A DNA stretch of 64,000 nucleotides from Erpetoichthys calabaricus (lineage: Eukaryota > Chordata > Cladistia > Polypteriformes > Polypteridae). Of the stretch, positions 47,631 through 57,982 are shown piece after piece. Every line of letters starts with the position of its first letter. Position 1 is the stretch's first letter. The DNA is taken from positions 284,976,667 to 285,040,666 of the forward strand of contig NC_041394.2 in assembly GCF_900747795.2 (NCBI RefSeq), written 5' to 3'. The notes under the pieces were generated by a model that had not been told where the DNA came from, searched no databases, and saw nothing but the letters and a program-made list of their open reading frames with translations. Both the position numbers and the translations under genes were made by a program.

Positions 47631-48650
47631 ATATATCTCTATATTGAATCTGACTATGGGATACTGTCAGGGGCCCCTTGAGGAATCTAGCTGTGAGAAA
47701 ACTGCGTTTGCCACTCCGGATGGCTTATTCAAATTTACTAGGCCAATTCACTCTGTTTTGAACTCCATGGTGCAGCTCTCAAATTCCAGTGTATAATGGA
47801 ACACATTTTACATCCTAACAAAGAATATTTCAGGGTAAATCTTAATGATATTGTGGCAGATACACTTGACACAGCTTCAAGCAGTAGTCAATAGCCTAAT
47901 AAAGGATGTTAATTCAAAAAATTGTAAATTAAGTATGACAGAAACTCACTAGTTGGCCTGTTTTATGGCTAAAGGTTTGATTAAACTGCAAATGAAAAAG
48001 ATTGGGGAGGTCCTTGCATACCTGCGTCCAAAGATCCACAAACAGGTATATGCATTCTTAGGGCTAGCTAATTATTACAGTCATTTTATTCCCAATTTTG
48101 CTAGCAGGTCTATACCCTTGACAGCCTTAATGAAGGGCTGTAAGAATTTTGCTATTGTCTGGTAAGATGAAAGATCTTTTTGTTATTTGAAAGCCTTGAT
48201 GTCATCTTATTTTGTTCTGATAAGTCCTGGCTTTAGTAAAGATTTTATACTGCACACAAATGCTAGCGCATTTGATCTGAGTGCTGTCTTTTATCACATT
48301 TTTGATAACAAGAATCATCAGTTTATGTTTTTGCATAGGAAATTACTTCCTAAAGAGTGCAATTACTCGTCCTTTGAAAAGAAATACCTAGCAATTAAAT
48401 AAGCTATCGTAGCTCTCTAGTATTATTCATTGCCTCAGAAATTTACCTTTAGTCAAATATAATGCACCTCTTCTGTGGCTTTATAGACAGAATGACATGA
48501 ACTCCAGGTTAACTAGATGGTTCATGCAAAAATAGCCATTTAATTTAATGGTTTGTGATCATCCTGGCACTCAACACAGCTCTGTACTTCATCCCCTGGC
48601 GCAGCTTCTGCCTCAGGAAAAACATTCTTTAACACAATAAAAGTGCAGGT

Positions 48651-48829
48651 GCAGAGTGCTGTGAACAATTCTTAGTTAAAATACAAATACATATTAGACT
48701 ATTTACTAATTACAGGACTGGTACACATATAAATGCAAATTTGTTAAAGCACACAAGAACAAGGTAGATACTGATTAAACATAAATCAAAATCAACAATA
48801 CCTATCCATTAATTGATTGATGAACTATG
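48651..48829. other. Junction DNA, unassigned
   Basis: It lies between the gypsy relic and the inverted L2 fragment. Nothing is recognisable. Confidence 0.4.
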
Positions 48830-49470
48830 GTCAGTTGACAATGTTGGAGAGTTAAGTTTGTAAAAGAGAAAGTCAGAAATAAAATCACAGACCTGGAGAC
48901 TTTGGCCAACTGTCCACCTACCTGCTCCTGGGTTTTCCATATTGGAGTCTATGCTGGCTGTCCAATCTGATGAGAGAATCCTTTGGTCTGATGATTCCAA
49001 TGCTCCTCTATCTGAAATTACTTTTCCATATGCAGAAGAGCAGCCTGGCAGTAAAGTAGTGGCACCAAGTGCCACATCCAGATACTGAAAAGGAAAACAG
49101 AATTATGGAAGGGTAGTAATTTTTTTTTTAAATACTGTGATACTTATATTTTTGTATAAATGACTAACATACAGATTTGTACTATGCACAGCTAATCAGC
49201 AGCTCTAGTCAGTGTATGCTAGACTAAAGTAGCGAGTCTTCACACTGGAATTTAATGCTGAGACTGAAGGGACGCCTCTTATATTAGCAGGCAAATCATT
49301 CCACAGCTTCAGGACCCTGTAACTAAGAGCTCGACCTTCCACTGTTATTTTATTAATCCTTGGAATCTTAAATAGGCCAACATCTTGAGATCTCACTGTG
49401 CACTCTGGTTTGTAAGTAGTGATTAGCTCAGATAAGTGAACAGGACCTTGGCCATTCAAGTCTTTATAAG
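48830..49470 (-). mobile_element. L2-type LINE 3' fragment, inverted
   Basis: On the minus strand, 49459-49205 reads ELITTYKPECTVRSQDVGLF, then RINKITVEGRALSYRVLKLW. This aligns with the C-terminus of the plus L2 at 46780-46995 (TYKPERTLRSQDAGLL...). It is followed by the start of the same 3' UTR (TGTGGCACTTGGTGCCA near 49074-49058, shared with 47123-47139). Only the RT tail and part of the UTR remain. It faces the plus-strand L2 in inverted orientation. Confidence 0.82.
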
Positions 49471-51343
49471 ATTAAGGAGAATGTTTTTATACATCGTTCT
49501 AATGCAAAAAATGCATCCTCTGATTCCCAAATACTCTTATATACAGAATTCTAAAGCAAAAGAAACAAAGCCTCAAGCAGCCAAATACTGGATAAGCTAC
49601 AACTACACCACATAAAGCACTTATTGCACATTGTCTTTAAAGACAGTTTACTCACCTGTTGCCCTGCTCTGTCTTGTCCTGGGGAGACTGCATCTGAACA
49701 TGTCCCCTCCCTACAGGTTCTTTAAAAGTCAAGAAATCGACATGGAGAAATGGAGACAAGTCTCTGATACTGAAGTCCTGTTCCTCCAAGTGCTAAAATA
49801 AAAAGATCTGTTTGCTCAGTCCTCTCCTGCCTGTCTTGTGTCTGGGTAACTGGGTTGCACAAAACAAGGGATATACAGTATATAGATATATAGTTTTAGT
49901 GACTTCTGCCTTTTGATACCTGTTGGTAATAACATTCTTAGTTTATAACCTTTTATCTTAGCGTCCAAATACTAATACATAATAAAGATATAGTTAAAAC
50001 AGAGTGCAAATATAAGTAACTTGTAGATTTGAAGCGTGGGCCCTGAGCACTGCTCGAGCACAATTCAGGATTATAAATTGCTGATCCTAGTAAAAAAAAA
50101 AGAACAGAGGTGCCATGTTAAGGTAATCATGAACAGTGTATTGGATCAGTGGCTATTTAAGTCACAAAGCTCCATCCGTGTGGAAATATCAGTAATGAAA
50201 GACATTTAAAATGATTATTTTTAAATGGATGTGTTCACATAATAAATTTGACAGTTGTATTACAAACACAGCTTCCTCAAACCCTCTTAATCAAATTCAG
50301 GGTGATGGGGATGCATACACCTATTAATTTTAACCCATATTGATATTAAACAAGTTTAATTTCATAGTTAAGAACTGACTGATGCCACACTATTCATACC
50401 CCATGCAGCTGTATGGAAACCAAGGTCCTGTCATGGAAAGTGAAGAGATGAGACTGTTCCTCCTAATTTTTCAGTTTTATTGCTACAAAAATGTATAGAA
50501 CAATTGTTAAGTAATTATATGGCTCTTATTAATATTAACACATATAATTTTAACTAACTACATTACCAAATATAATTGAAATCTCCAAACATAATAGCAA
50601 AATATATGCTGGTTTTTGAAATATTAAAATTTAAACTTGCATTAGTTACTTATGTCTTATACTCAAACTGTTTACCTTTCCCAGAAATCTTTGCTTCTAA
50701 ATTTTACTCTGAATGAATTCTACTTTTATTGCACAAAAAATCTTATTATGTAACTTTTTGGAGATGCCCAGCAGGTGGCATAAAATATAACAACAAGCTG
50801 TTTTTTAATCAGCTGATTTTTCATTTCCATTGGAATAAAATTGCTTTGATTTCACTATATTTAAATACAAATTTAATTTAAATGTGCACAAAGTCCATAA
50901 GGTTACATCAACAACAGGAAAAATGAAGACTTCATTTCTGAAAGATTTAACATACTTTGGTAACCAGATACCGTGCTGCATAAACTCCAGAAATAAAGAT
51001 GTACATTTTGGGTTGAATGCTGACTATAAATTGGGCTGGTGGGAGTAAATGTGAAAGCATGTGTGAAAATGCCTATCAATGGACACCAAAACCACTAAAT
51101 AAACTTTCATGTGGCTAATTTTAGATTTATTTCTCATTATCGAAAGAGGAGAGTCATATTTTTCACCATATTAGCTATCCAGCATTGTGGGAGTCTAACG
51201 CCTATCCCAGCAGCATAAGTCGGTAAGCAACCCTAAACAGAGTACTAACTTGCACACACACACAACCCCCAACTCACGGCAAGGCAAACCTAAAGTCCAC
51301 AACTAACCTAATATGCATATCGTTGTGATCTTACACAGAAAGA
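49471..51343. other. Unassigned AT-rich DNA
   Basis: No frame longer than about 60 codons, and no motif, RNA signal or terminal repeat. Confidence 0.55.
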
Positions 51344-51689
51344 TAAATTCACTGGACAAAAAATTAGTAGCTCCTGGCTAAATGATATCTAATATTGCAT
51401 AACTCCTCTGTGAGACTAAAGAACAGCTATAATTCTGTCTGACATGGATGGCACCAGTTTGTGGATGTAGGCAACAATAAGTTTCATCCACTCTTCCAGC
51501 ACCAAATCCCACAGTTTGGCCAGAATAGCCCAATGGCTCCGCCAGCGTTTCACTTGTTGCTCCAAGCAGTCCCACAGACTTTCAATGAGATTTATATCTG
51601 GGGATTTTGTGAGGCCAGTCAGGATGCAAGACTGCTTCAGAATGTTCGTTTTTGACAGACTGGAGTAGCCATTCTGTGTTCACTCTGGA

Positions 51690-52430
51690 GATGTGATCAA
51701 GTAGACTGACTGAATGGTAAACTGGTGCCGTAAGAACTATCTTACTCTGAATGTCAAAAAGACTAAAGAAATTATATTTGACTTTAAGAGTCAGAAATCT
51801 GTTTGTTCACCCATTGTTGTTCTGGGGGAGGAGGTAAAAGTAGTGTCTGAATACAAATACTTAGGATCTAACCTAGATAACAGTCTTAACTGGAATACAA
51901 ATCCAAGAACATATTCTCTAAATGCAATCAGCACTTATTTTTCCTTTATAAACTCAAACTGTATAAAGTAAGCAAGGACATCATGTTGGCCTTTAATTGC
52001 AGTCTGATCTAGTCTGTGATCACTTTCAGTTTCATTGCCTGGATTAGTAGCCTGACTAACCAAAATTTAGTAATCTACTCCAGCAGATTACTAAGCATGC
52101 AGCTTAAGTTATTGGGGCTGATATAGTTGATTTAATAAGTGTGTGTAAGAGGACAATGCTAAAGAAACGGGAAATTGTCTCAACTGATAACAGATATCAA
52201 TTACACGTCGAACTTAATTTCAGTAAATCAGGAAGGATAACTCACACAAATCATTCCAGAAATTCCTTTCTTCCTAGTGGGGAATGACTTTTTAATAAGG
52301 AATAGTGGAGAAAATAGTAGAGGTTTGATATGTATCTTATGACCATTTTTGTGTAAATATGTACTATTAATGCTGTCTTACCTTAACCTGTCTTGTCTCT
52401 ATTTGTTTTATTTATTTTTTTTCTATTTAT
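51690..52430 (+). mobile_element. Rex1/CR1-like LINE 3' fragment
   Basis: Plus-strand translation from 51714 gives VNWCRKNYLTLNVKKTKEII, FDFKSQ, then VVSEYKYLGSNLDNSLNW. This is the RT 'WC..N.L.LNV.KTKE...DFR......V.(Y)KYLG..(I/L)D..LNW' motif of Rex1/Babar-type LINEs. A decayed continuation runs to about 52280 (HTNHSRNSFLPS-like). It breaks the minus-strand Tc1-like transposase, so it inserted later. The boundaries are estimated from where the transposase resumes. No TSD was identified. Confidence 0.7.
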
Positions 52431-52432
52431 TA

Positions 52433-52726
52433 TCAGATGCAACCGAGAAGGCAAATTTCATGTTTTCTTGTGGAAACATGACCAAATAGAAGAAATTGTG
52501 AACCTTGAAGCACAAAAGGTAACACATGGTCAGCTAGAAGCCCAGTGTAGCCCTTCTGATCGAAGTGTATTGTCCTCTCAACCAAAGGACCCTTTACCTT
52601 GTAATTGAAACACCTCCTGAACATCAACAAGCCACCTCCTGCTTGAACAGTGTCTTGAACACAGTCCTCATGATGGGCTTCACGTGGTTTATGATGTACT
52701 TTTTGCCTGGCATCATTCAAGAACAA
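52433..52726 (-). pseudogene. Tc1-like transposase core remnant
   Basis: The frame reads FLNDARQKVHHKPREAHHED, CVQDTVQAGGGLLMFRRCFN and KGPLVERTIHFDQKGYTGLL, then ADHVLPFV. This follows the Tc1 pattern 'V(W)R.P.E......C...TVK.GGGSVMVWGCF...G.GPL......(N)...Y...L...LLP', the stretch ahead of the second catalytic aspartate (Q.DNDPKHT). The usual GGGSVMVWGCF is decayed to GGGLLMFRRCF. The 51665-51378 minus-strand segment, with WPHKIPRYKSH*KSVGLLGA, matches the following 'WP.QSPDLNPIENLW' region. The gene is cut between them by the LINE. Confidence 0.75.
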
Positions 52727-53211
52727 GCAGAAATGAGACCTATCAGATGAGATAACATGTCTCCAGGTGTGAATAGCCCAATGTTTGTGGCACCATACCT
52801 ACCGTAACTGTACAGCTTTGTGAACAGCTGTTAGCAAAGACCTCTTCCATGGCACTCTCCTCCAGATAAGTCTTCTAAGTGTTCATTCGAAAATGACTTT
52901 TTGTGGGCCTGCAATGACTGTATACAGCAATTCTTTCCTGGGGGCAAAGCAGTAAACTTCCTGCCCACTATACCCTTTGGCACAGCTGAACACAATAGCT
53001 CCTTTTTGCCAATCAATTACGTCTGTCCATTTTTCACAGAAAGACCCAAACACATGTGGCACACCACTACTCCTTATCACTCTACAAACCTTGTAGCACA
53101 CAACACAGCAATTTGTAGGACTGTATTCATACTGGCGTGCCCTCTGTTAGTATCTGAAGTGTTTGTCACCACTTACATGGTCAGTGGCTAGTTTTTTGCC
53201 CAGTGATCTTA

Positions 53212-55120
53212 TATTTTTTTCCCCCTGAAATTGTGCTGTGCAAGTTGGTCAATTTTTTGTATCCTCACAAGCAAATGGATATCTCTGGGTCACTGAAAAT
53301 AATTTAACTTCCTTTCAGGTCAATTTAGTTATTCACAGATTATGTTACAGAATTTACATTATACTGTACATATACTTTCAAATGATGGTGTAATATCTTG
53401 CAGGTAAGTGACAATAATCTTCATAAATGGCATTTTAATACATAAAAATTGTAAATATTTTCCCAAATGTTGAGTTGTTTCCATAATTTTGTCCTATATT
53501 GTCTAGTTTATGGATAACGGGCGTACCACTGTGTGCCGCCATGGATGCCATTACACAATTCTACATAAGCATTCCTAGCATTCATCAGATTTTCATTTTC
53601 CTGGCACCAAGAGTCCATTTTCGTTTCCCTTAAGGTGATCTTCAAGATAGACAGATAAATGTGAGTGGGCTGTGATATTGTGCAGTGTTACTGACTAAAT
53701 GAGATGGCTCAAGAGAACTCATAATAAAGAGCTTAGTCAAGAAGAAAAATGGGAATCGCTGATTTAACATTTCAAAGGAGATATTACCTTCTACATATCT
53801 ATATAACTACAGAGAGTATATTTACCACCTTAATCCTTTCAGTTGGCCATTACAAAGCACAAATTTATAGATTTTAATTGAATGTGTCATCTATTTTCAT
53901 CTCCACTATGAGTTATAAGCCATAAAATCAACATATAACATTTGCTAAAAATACTTATGTCATGTTTAAATGAAAAAAGACAATTTATTTTCTCTCTTAT
54001 TAACCTTTCATGCTTTCATGTATAACTCAAGTTGACAACACTACTGTTCTTCATAGACAGAGGTCTTATCTCTGGAGGATAATGCAGAGTAAATTTGGCA
54101 CAGTGGTTAAAGTGTTTCATATATTAAATGAAACATTCTTCATATTCTCTTTTATTAAATTTGCATCTCCTGATGTTTAACTTTATTCCATATTGCTTGC
54201 ACATCTCCACTTACTGAACACATAACGTTCAGTAGATTAATTCACATCATTTTTCTACATGTATTAAAGTCATGTCTAACATTCTTAAAAATGTAATCTG
54301 TCGGTATATAAAGTAAAACGAGCAGACTAGTCAGACATTAGGCGTACAAGCTGAGCAAGACCAATGATACATAGAGCACTAGTACTAACACTGGAAATAA
54401 ATGTAAATGAGCCAATTAAACAAGACATTTTATAATATTATGGTTAAAAGTGTGTAATAAAGGGAAAACTGTGTTTCTAAAGATGCCATTCTTATTTGAC
54501 CAGACTCAAATATGTAGTAATGGACAACAAAATCAATAAGGTGCTTATAGTTTTACTTGTCATTCCCATTTAAATAAAATTTTGAGTTCTTCAGATTGGG
54601 CTACAGGCTGAGGCACTGAGTATTAAAAATACTAAATGATAACAAACATTTTTCACTTTTCAGGCTAGCATTACTCATTATTACCTATTTCTACTCAACA
54701 TGTAATTTGGACTATCTGGATTAAACTGTCAGGATTCAGGGATCATAATATATTTGGTTTCAGAGTGATTTGCAAAAAAAAAAAAAGTGAACTCAAATGA
54801 AGTTACAGCTATGAAAAGTGCTGCTGGATTTAAAAGAGTCAAAAGTAAAGAAAACACCATAAAAGAATAATATTGAGACACGAGGGCTCAAAAAAGCAAG
54901 TGATTGCAATTATATATCTTATAATATGCATTTCTGTCAGTCTCTAAATACTGATTAAATTCCTGAGGATTGAAAGCTAACCAGCGATAGTAACTAAAGG
55001 ACAAATAACATACATCATAGAAAAATGAACAGAAGCAACTATAAAAGTGAGCACAGAGAAGCAGTTATCTACTTCAGATTTGTAAGTGTACAGTCAATAT
55101 TACGATGAGAAAGATCACAT
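53212..55120. other. Unassigned AT-rich DNA
   Basis: Nothing recognised: no motif-bearing frames, repeat ends or RNA signals. Confidence 0.55.
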
Positions 55121-55124
55121 GATT

Positions 55125-55765
55125 TTCATGAGGTAAGGTCAGGTCAAGTTGGGGAGCATGCACTGGTACATCGATTTGCCACATCCATGACATGACAAAA
55201 CAGCTTGGGATCCTGGTTGGCAACCCCCCCAGGCAGATATGCGGTCCAGTCCCACCCTCAGGAAATGATCCACTATCTGCCACAGCCAGGTGTTACATGG
55301 GCGTCCCCTTGGCCTAATCCAGCCACTCAGGTCACTCACCCTCTGGGATTCGCGTCACATGGCCGTAGTGCTGTAACTGACGCTCCCTCACAATGCAGGT
55401 AATGTGCCTCATTCAGGACTCCATGAGCAACCACTCATTCGACACAAAGTCAAACCAGCGGTAACCAAGGATTCTCTGAAGAGACAAAGTACTAAAGGAG
55501 TCCAGTCTTCATCTCAGGTCACTTTATAGCATCCATGTCTTGCAACCATATAGCAAAACAGGAAGCACCAGGACTCTAAAGATTTGGACACCTCATCCTT
55601 TTGCAAAGATATCATGAGCGCCACACACCCCTTTCTAGCGACATCATGACCCCCCCATGCTCTCCCAATCTGTCTACTGAGTTCAAAGGAAGAGTCACCC
55701 AAGACATGAATGTCATTGCTGAGGTAAGTACATCTCTCGACATCACTCTCTCTGCAGACAAACAC
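55125..55765 (-). mobile_element. APE-type LINE 3' fragment (RT C-terminal domain)
   Basis: Minus-strand pieces run from SVFVCRESDVERCTYLSNDI and HVLGDSSFELSRQIGRAWGG (55765-55514) through a 'VL..LLYG(C)..W' zone and ILGYRWF-like sequence. They end with LSGWIRPRGRPCNTWLWQIV (55330-55270), RISAWGGCQPGSQA and a C-terminus near 55130. The '(W)..RPRGRP...W..Q.' box is typical of RTE/I-like LINE C-termini. The style matches the family of the 35570-36345 endonuclease fragment. Frame changes are frequent, so it is inactive. Confidence 0.7.
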
Positions 55766-55767
55766 AC

Positions 55768-56135
55768 TGCTGATCCTGGGTTTGAATCCCATGCCTGGTC
55801 ATTGTTTTTAGATTTAAACATTGTATCTACATGGGTTTTCCTACGGGTATTCTGGTTTTCCTCTCACATTTAACAAAGACATGGGTATTAGGCTAATTGT
55901 AGATTTTATATTTGCTCTTGTGAGTAGCAGTAATCATACTAGTATTGTCGTGTGCACAGAGTACAGGGGAACTTCTTACTTGCAAGGCTGATCAGCACAC
56001 CACATGTTACAACTCTCTGGATGTCTGGATTTGTGTTCCCTGTGTATAGGGTTGTTCTCCCACCTTTGCCCAGCACTACCCAGGATGGGCACTGCTCCCA
56101 TGACCCTGAATTGGATGAAGAGGGTTTGACAATAT
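55768..56135 (+). mobile_element. SINE relic (HE1-like), interrupted
   Basis: It keeps CCTGGGTTTGAATCCCATGCC (B-box part), GGGTTTTCCTACGGGTATTC, TTCCTCTCACATT and CATGGGTATTAGGCTAATTG. Then, after about 120 unrelated bases, GGGTTGTTCTCCCACCTTTG, CCCAGCACTACCCAGGATGG and CCTGAATTGGATGAAGAGGG. This is the motif order of the SINEs at 11870 and 24332. It directly abuts the LINE fragment. Confidence 0.6.
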
Positions 56136-56668
56136 ATGTATTTAAGCTATGAGAGTCTGGTCACAGCTACTTAAAATATGCAATCAATGCAGGATGCATT
56201 TCACGGAAGAGAAGCTCTTATCTGTTGTTCCTACACAAGATAACCACTTTTATCAACCTTCTCTATGGAAAATGTATAGGGAATAAGACATGTTTATATA
56301 GACAACTTATTTGTACCTTATGAACAATTAAGTGATAAACTTAATTTTCCAGGATTATGTTTTTTTCCTGTTTTTCTTATATGCAAGTTAGAAATTTTCT
56401 TGAAAGAAACATAGCCAACTTTCTACATCTCACACACTTAACAATTCCAGAGGTTAGTCTTGATAAAGATGCAGACAGCATTTCAACTCTGGGTAAGAAA
56501 CATTCTGCTGTATGTTGTCTCACATTAGAGAAAAGTCATATTATCTTTAAGAGGATATGTCCAAAACTTTTTAAAAACAAGGCAAGAATTTACTAATATA
56601 ATTTTTAAAACTAGGGGGTTCTGCCCCCTGCTCGCTTCGCTTGCCAACCCCCATGCGGGCCCTATATG

Positions 56669-56863
56669 TTAGTCATTTCCCAGATCTGCCGCTTGTGAAA
56701 AATCATGCTGTGCTTTTGGACAAACACATATAGCAAGTCTCCCTTTGATATCTCGGTCTTTCAAAACTATTATCACTGACAATTCATCACATGTTGATTT
56801 ATTATATATGCGAGCGTGATCTTTTGGATTCATATAGAAATCCAAGAAAACTTTTTTGTCCAT
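56669..56863 (-). pseudogene. Helitron transposase internal fragment
   Basis: These 64 codons contain DHARIYNKSTCDELSVIIVL, the conserved segment downstream of the zinc-binding N-terminus in Helitron proteins ('ARRYN.P...EVAVI...D'). The fragment is followed by an unrelated tail into the 3' hairpin. It is separated from the N-terminal coding part by the L2 and was probably already internally deleted before that. Confidence 0.6.
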
Positions 56864-56925
56864 GTTTTTCAGATAAATTTTGTGTAAAGTGCGATACTTT
56901 TGGACGTCTTGACAGGTGCTGCTAT

Positions 56926-57423
56926 TTCTCTAGAATTATAAATAACAATGCTAGTAATCCCAGAGTCTTATTCTCTACGATTGATCGTCTGCTAAACCCA
57001 GGTCACTCAATGGAATGCCTCCAAAATACTTCCAGTGAAACTTGTGAGACTATTGCTATATTTTTTAATCAAAAAATTAATGATATTAGAAAAAATATAG
57101 TACATCTCCCCAACACTGATCCTCTTAAGCCCCAGTACTCCATTATAAACAAATTAAATTCTTTCACCAGGATAGATTTACCTGATTTATATAAAATAAT
57201 TTCTCATCTGAGACCCTCCACCTGTGTCCTTGACCCAATACCAACAAGTTTTTTCAAAGAAGTATCGGGCGTGCTAATTGACGGTATTCTTGACATAGTA
57301 AACTTGTCATTAGATACGGGGGTCTTGCCAGACTGTCTTAAGACTGCTGTATTTAAACCCATACTTAAGAAAAATAATCTTGACTCCTCTGCTTTTGAAA
57401 ATTTTAGACCTAACTCTCTCTAA
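56926..57423 (+). pseudogene. L2 (second subfamily) RT lead-in region
   Basis: This segment of the 56791-57423 frame encodes NPRVLFSTIDRLLNPGHSME, FFNQKINDIRK, LRPSTCVLDPIPTSFFKEVS and KTAVFKPILKKNNLDSS. These are the L2 '(N)PR.LF.TI..LL.P' and 'STC.LDPIPT......L' motifs that precede RT motif A. The first 45 residues of the open frame belong to the surrounding Helitron and junction. The frame stops at 57421. Confidence 0.78.
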
Positions 57424-57571
57424 CTTGCTTTTCTTAAGTAAAATTCTAGAGAAGGCAGTCATTATGCAGCTAAATGACCACCTCAATAAGCATGCAATTC
57501 TTGGTAAGTTTTAGTCAGGTTTCAGAACAAATCACAGTACAGAAACTGCACTCGTTAAAGTAGTAAATGAT

Positions 57572-57982
57572 TTGCGGGTAAATGCAGACAGAGGCCATTT
57601 ATCTGTTCTCATCCTCCTAGATCTGAGTGCCGCATTTGATACCATTGATCACAATATTCTTAGAAATCGCTTTAGTCAATGGGTGGGCCTCTCTGGCAGT
57701 GTCTTAAATTGGTTTGAATCCTACCTGGCAAGTAGAAAATTCTTTGTTAGTTGTGGTAATTATACTTCAAAGACACATGATATTCTATATGGTGTTCCAC
57801 AAGGCTCTATCCTGGGTCTGCTGCTCTTTTCGATTTACATGCTTCTGTTAGGTCAGATTATCTCGGGGCATAACGTGAGCTACCACAGCTATGTTGATGA
57901 CACACAACTGTATTTATCAATAGCACCTGATGACCCCGGCTCTCTTGATTCACTGACACAATGTTCTTACTTGTGTTTCTGA
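57572..57982 (+). pseudogene. L2 (second subfamily) reverse transcriptase core
   Basis: An open segment of 136 codons carries motif A LLDLSAAFDTIDHNILRNRF, motif B GVPQGSILGLLLFSIYMLLL and motif C SYVDDTQLYL. The usual F/YADD is YVDD here; both aspartates are kept. Downstream frames at 57987-58217 (EKTEILVISNN, VKNLGVTVD) and 58262-58468 ([31 protein letters not shown]) continue the protein after frame changes. The C-terminus lies near 58620-58720 (WNSLP-like, FKKLLKTHYF). Confidence 0.82.

Larger units (their letters stand above)
44860..48650 (+). mobile_element. Ty3/gypsy-type retroelement relic (pol part), split by an L2
   Basis: This is a broken fossil copy. Its recognisable parts in plus orientation are: an integrase-C-terminal-like segment (about 44970-45060, with GPVNYKVRIPG and LHVNYVNKW); the start of the reverse transcriptase region (about 45255-45465); then, beyond an inserted L2, the rest of the RT (from about 47642, with KTAFATPDGLF); the RT/RNase H junction (about 48040-48170, with FLGLANYYSHFIPNF); and RNase H (about 48190-48640). 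No LTRs were found. Integrase-like sequence upstream of RT suggests the Gmr1-like branch. It carries many breaks and is clearly old, since an L2 has inserted and itself decayed. Confidence 0.72.
51346..53209 (-). mobile_element. Tc1-like DNA transposon with a LINE inserted
   Basis: The ends are inverted repeats. The left end is AATTCACTGGACAAAAAATT. The right end, reverse-complemented, is AGATCACTGGGCAAAAAACT. A TA dinucleotide lies immediately outside each (51344-51345 and 53210-53211), as for Tc1/mariner insertion. Minus-strand transposase remnants lie inside: an N-terminal region (about 53100-52830), the DDE core (52726-52433) and the C-terminus (51665-51378). The core and C-terminus are separated by a LINE fragment of about 740 bp. 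Without it, the element is about 1.1 kb, short for Tc1-like but enough for a partial gene. Stops and shifts make it inactive. Confidence 0.8.

Noticed and set aside
47061-47681. 206-codon plus-strand frame as a host gene
   Set aside because: It covers the 3' UTR of an L2 copy. The same sequence appears in the minus-strand L2 at 24772-26500.
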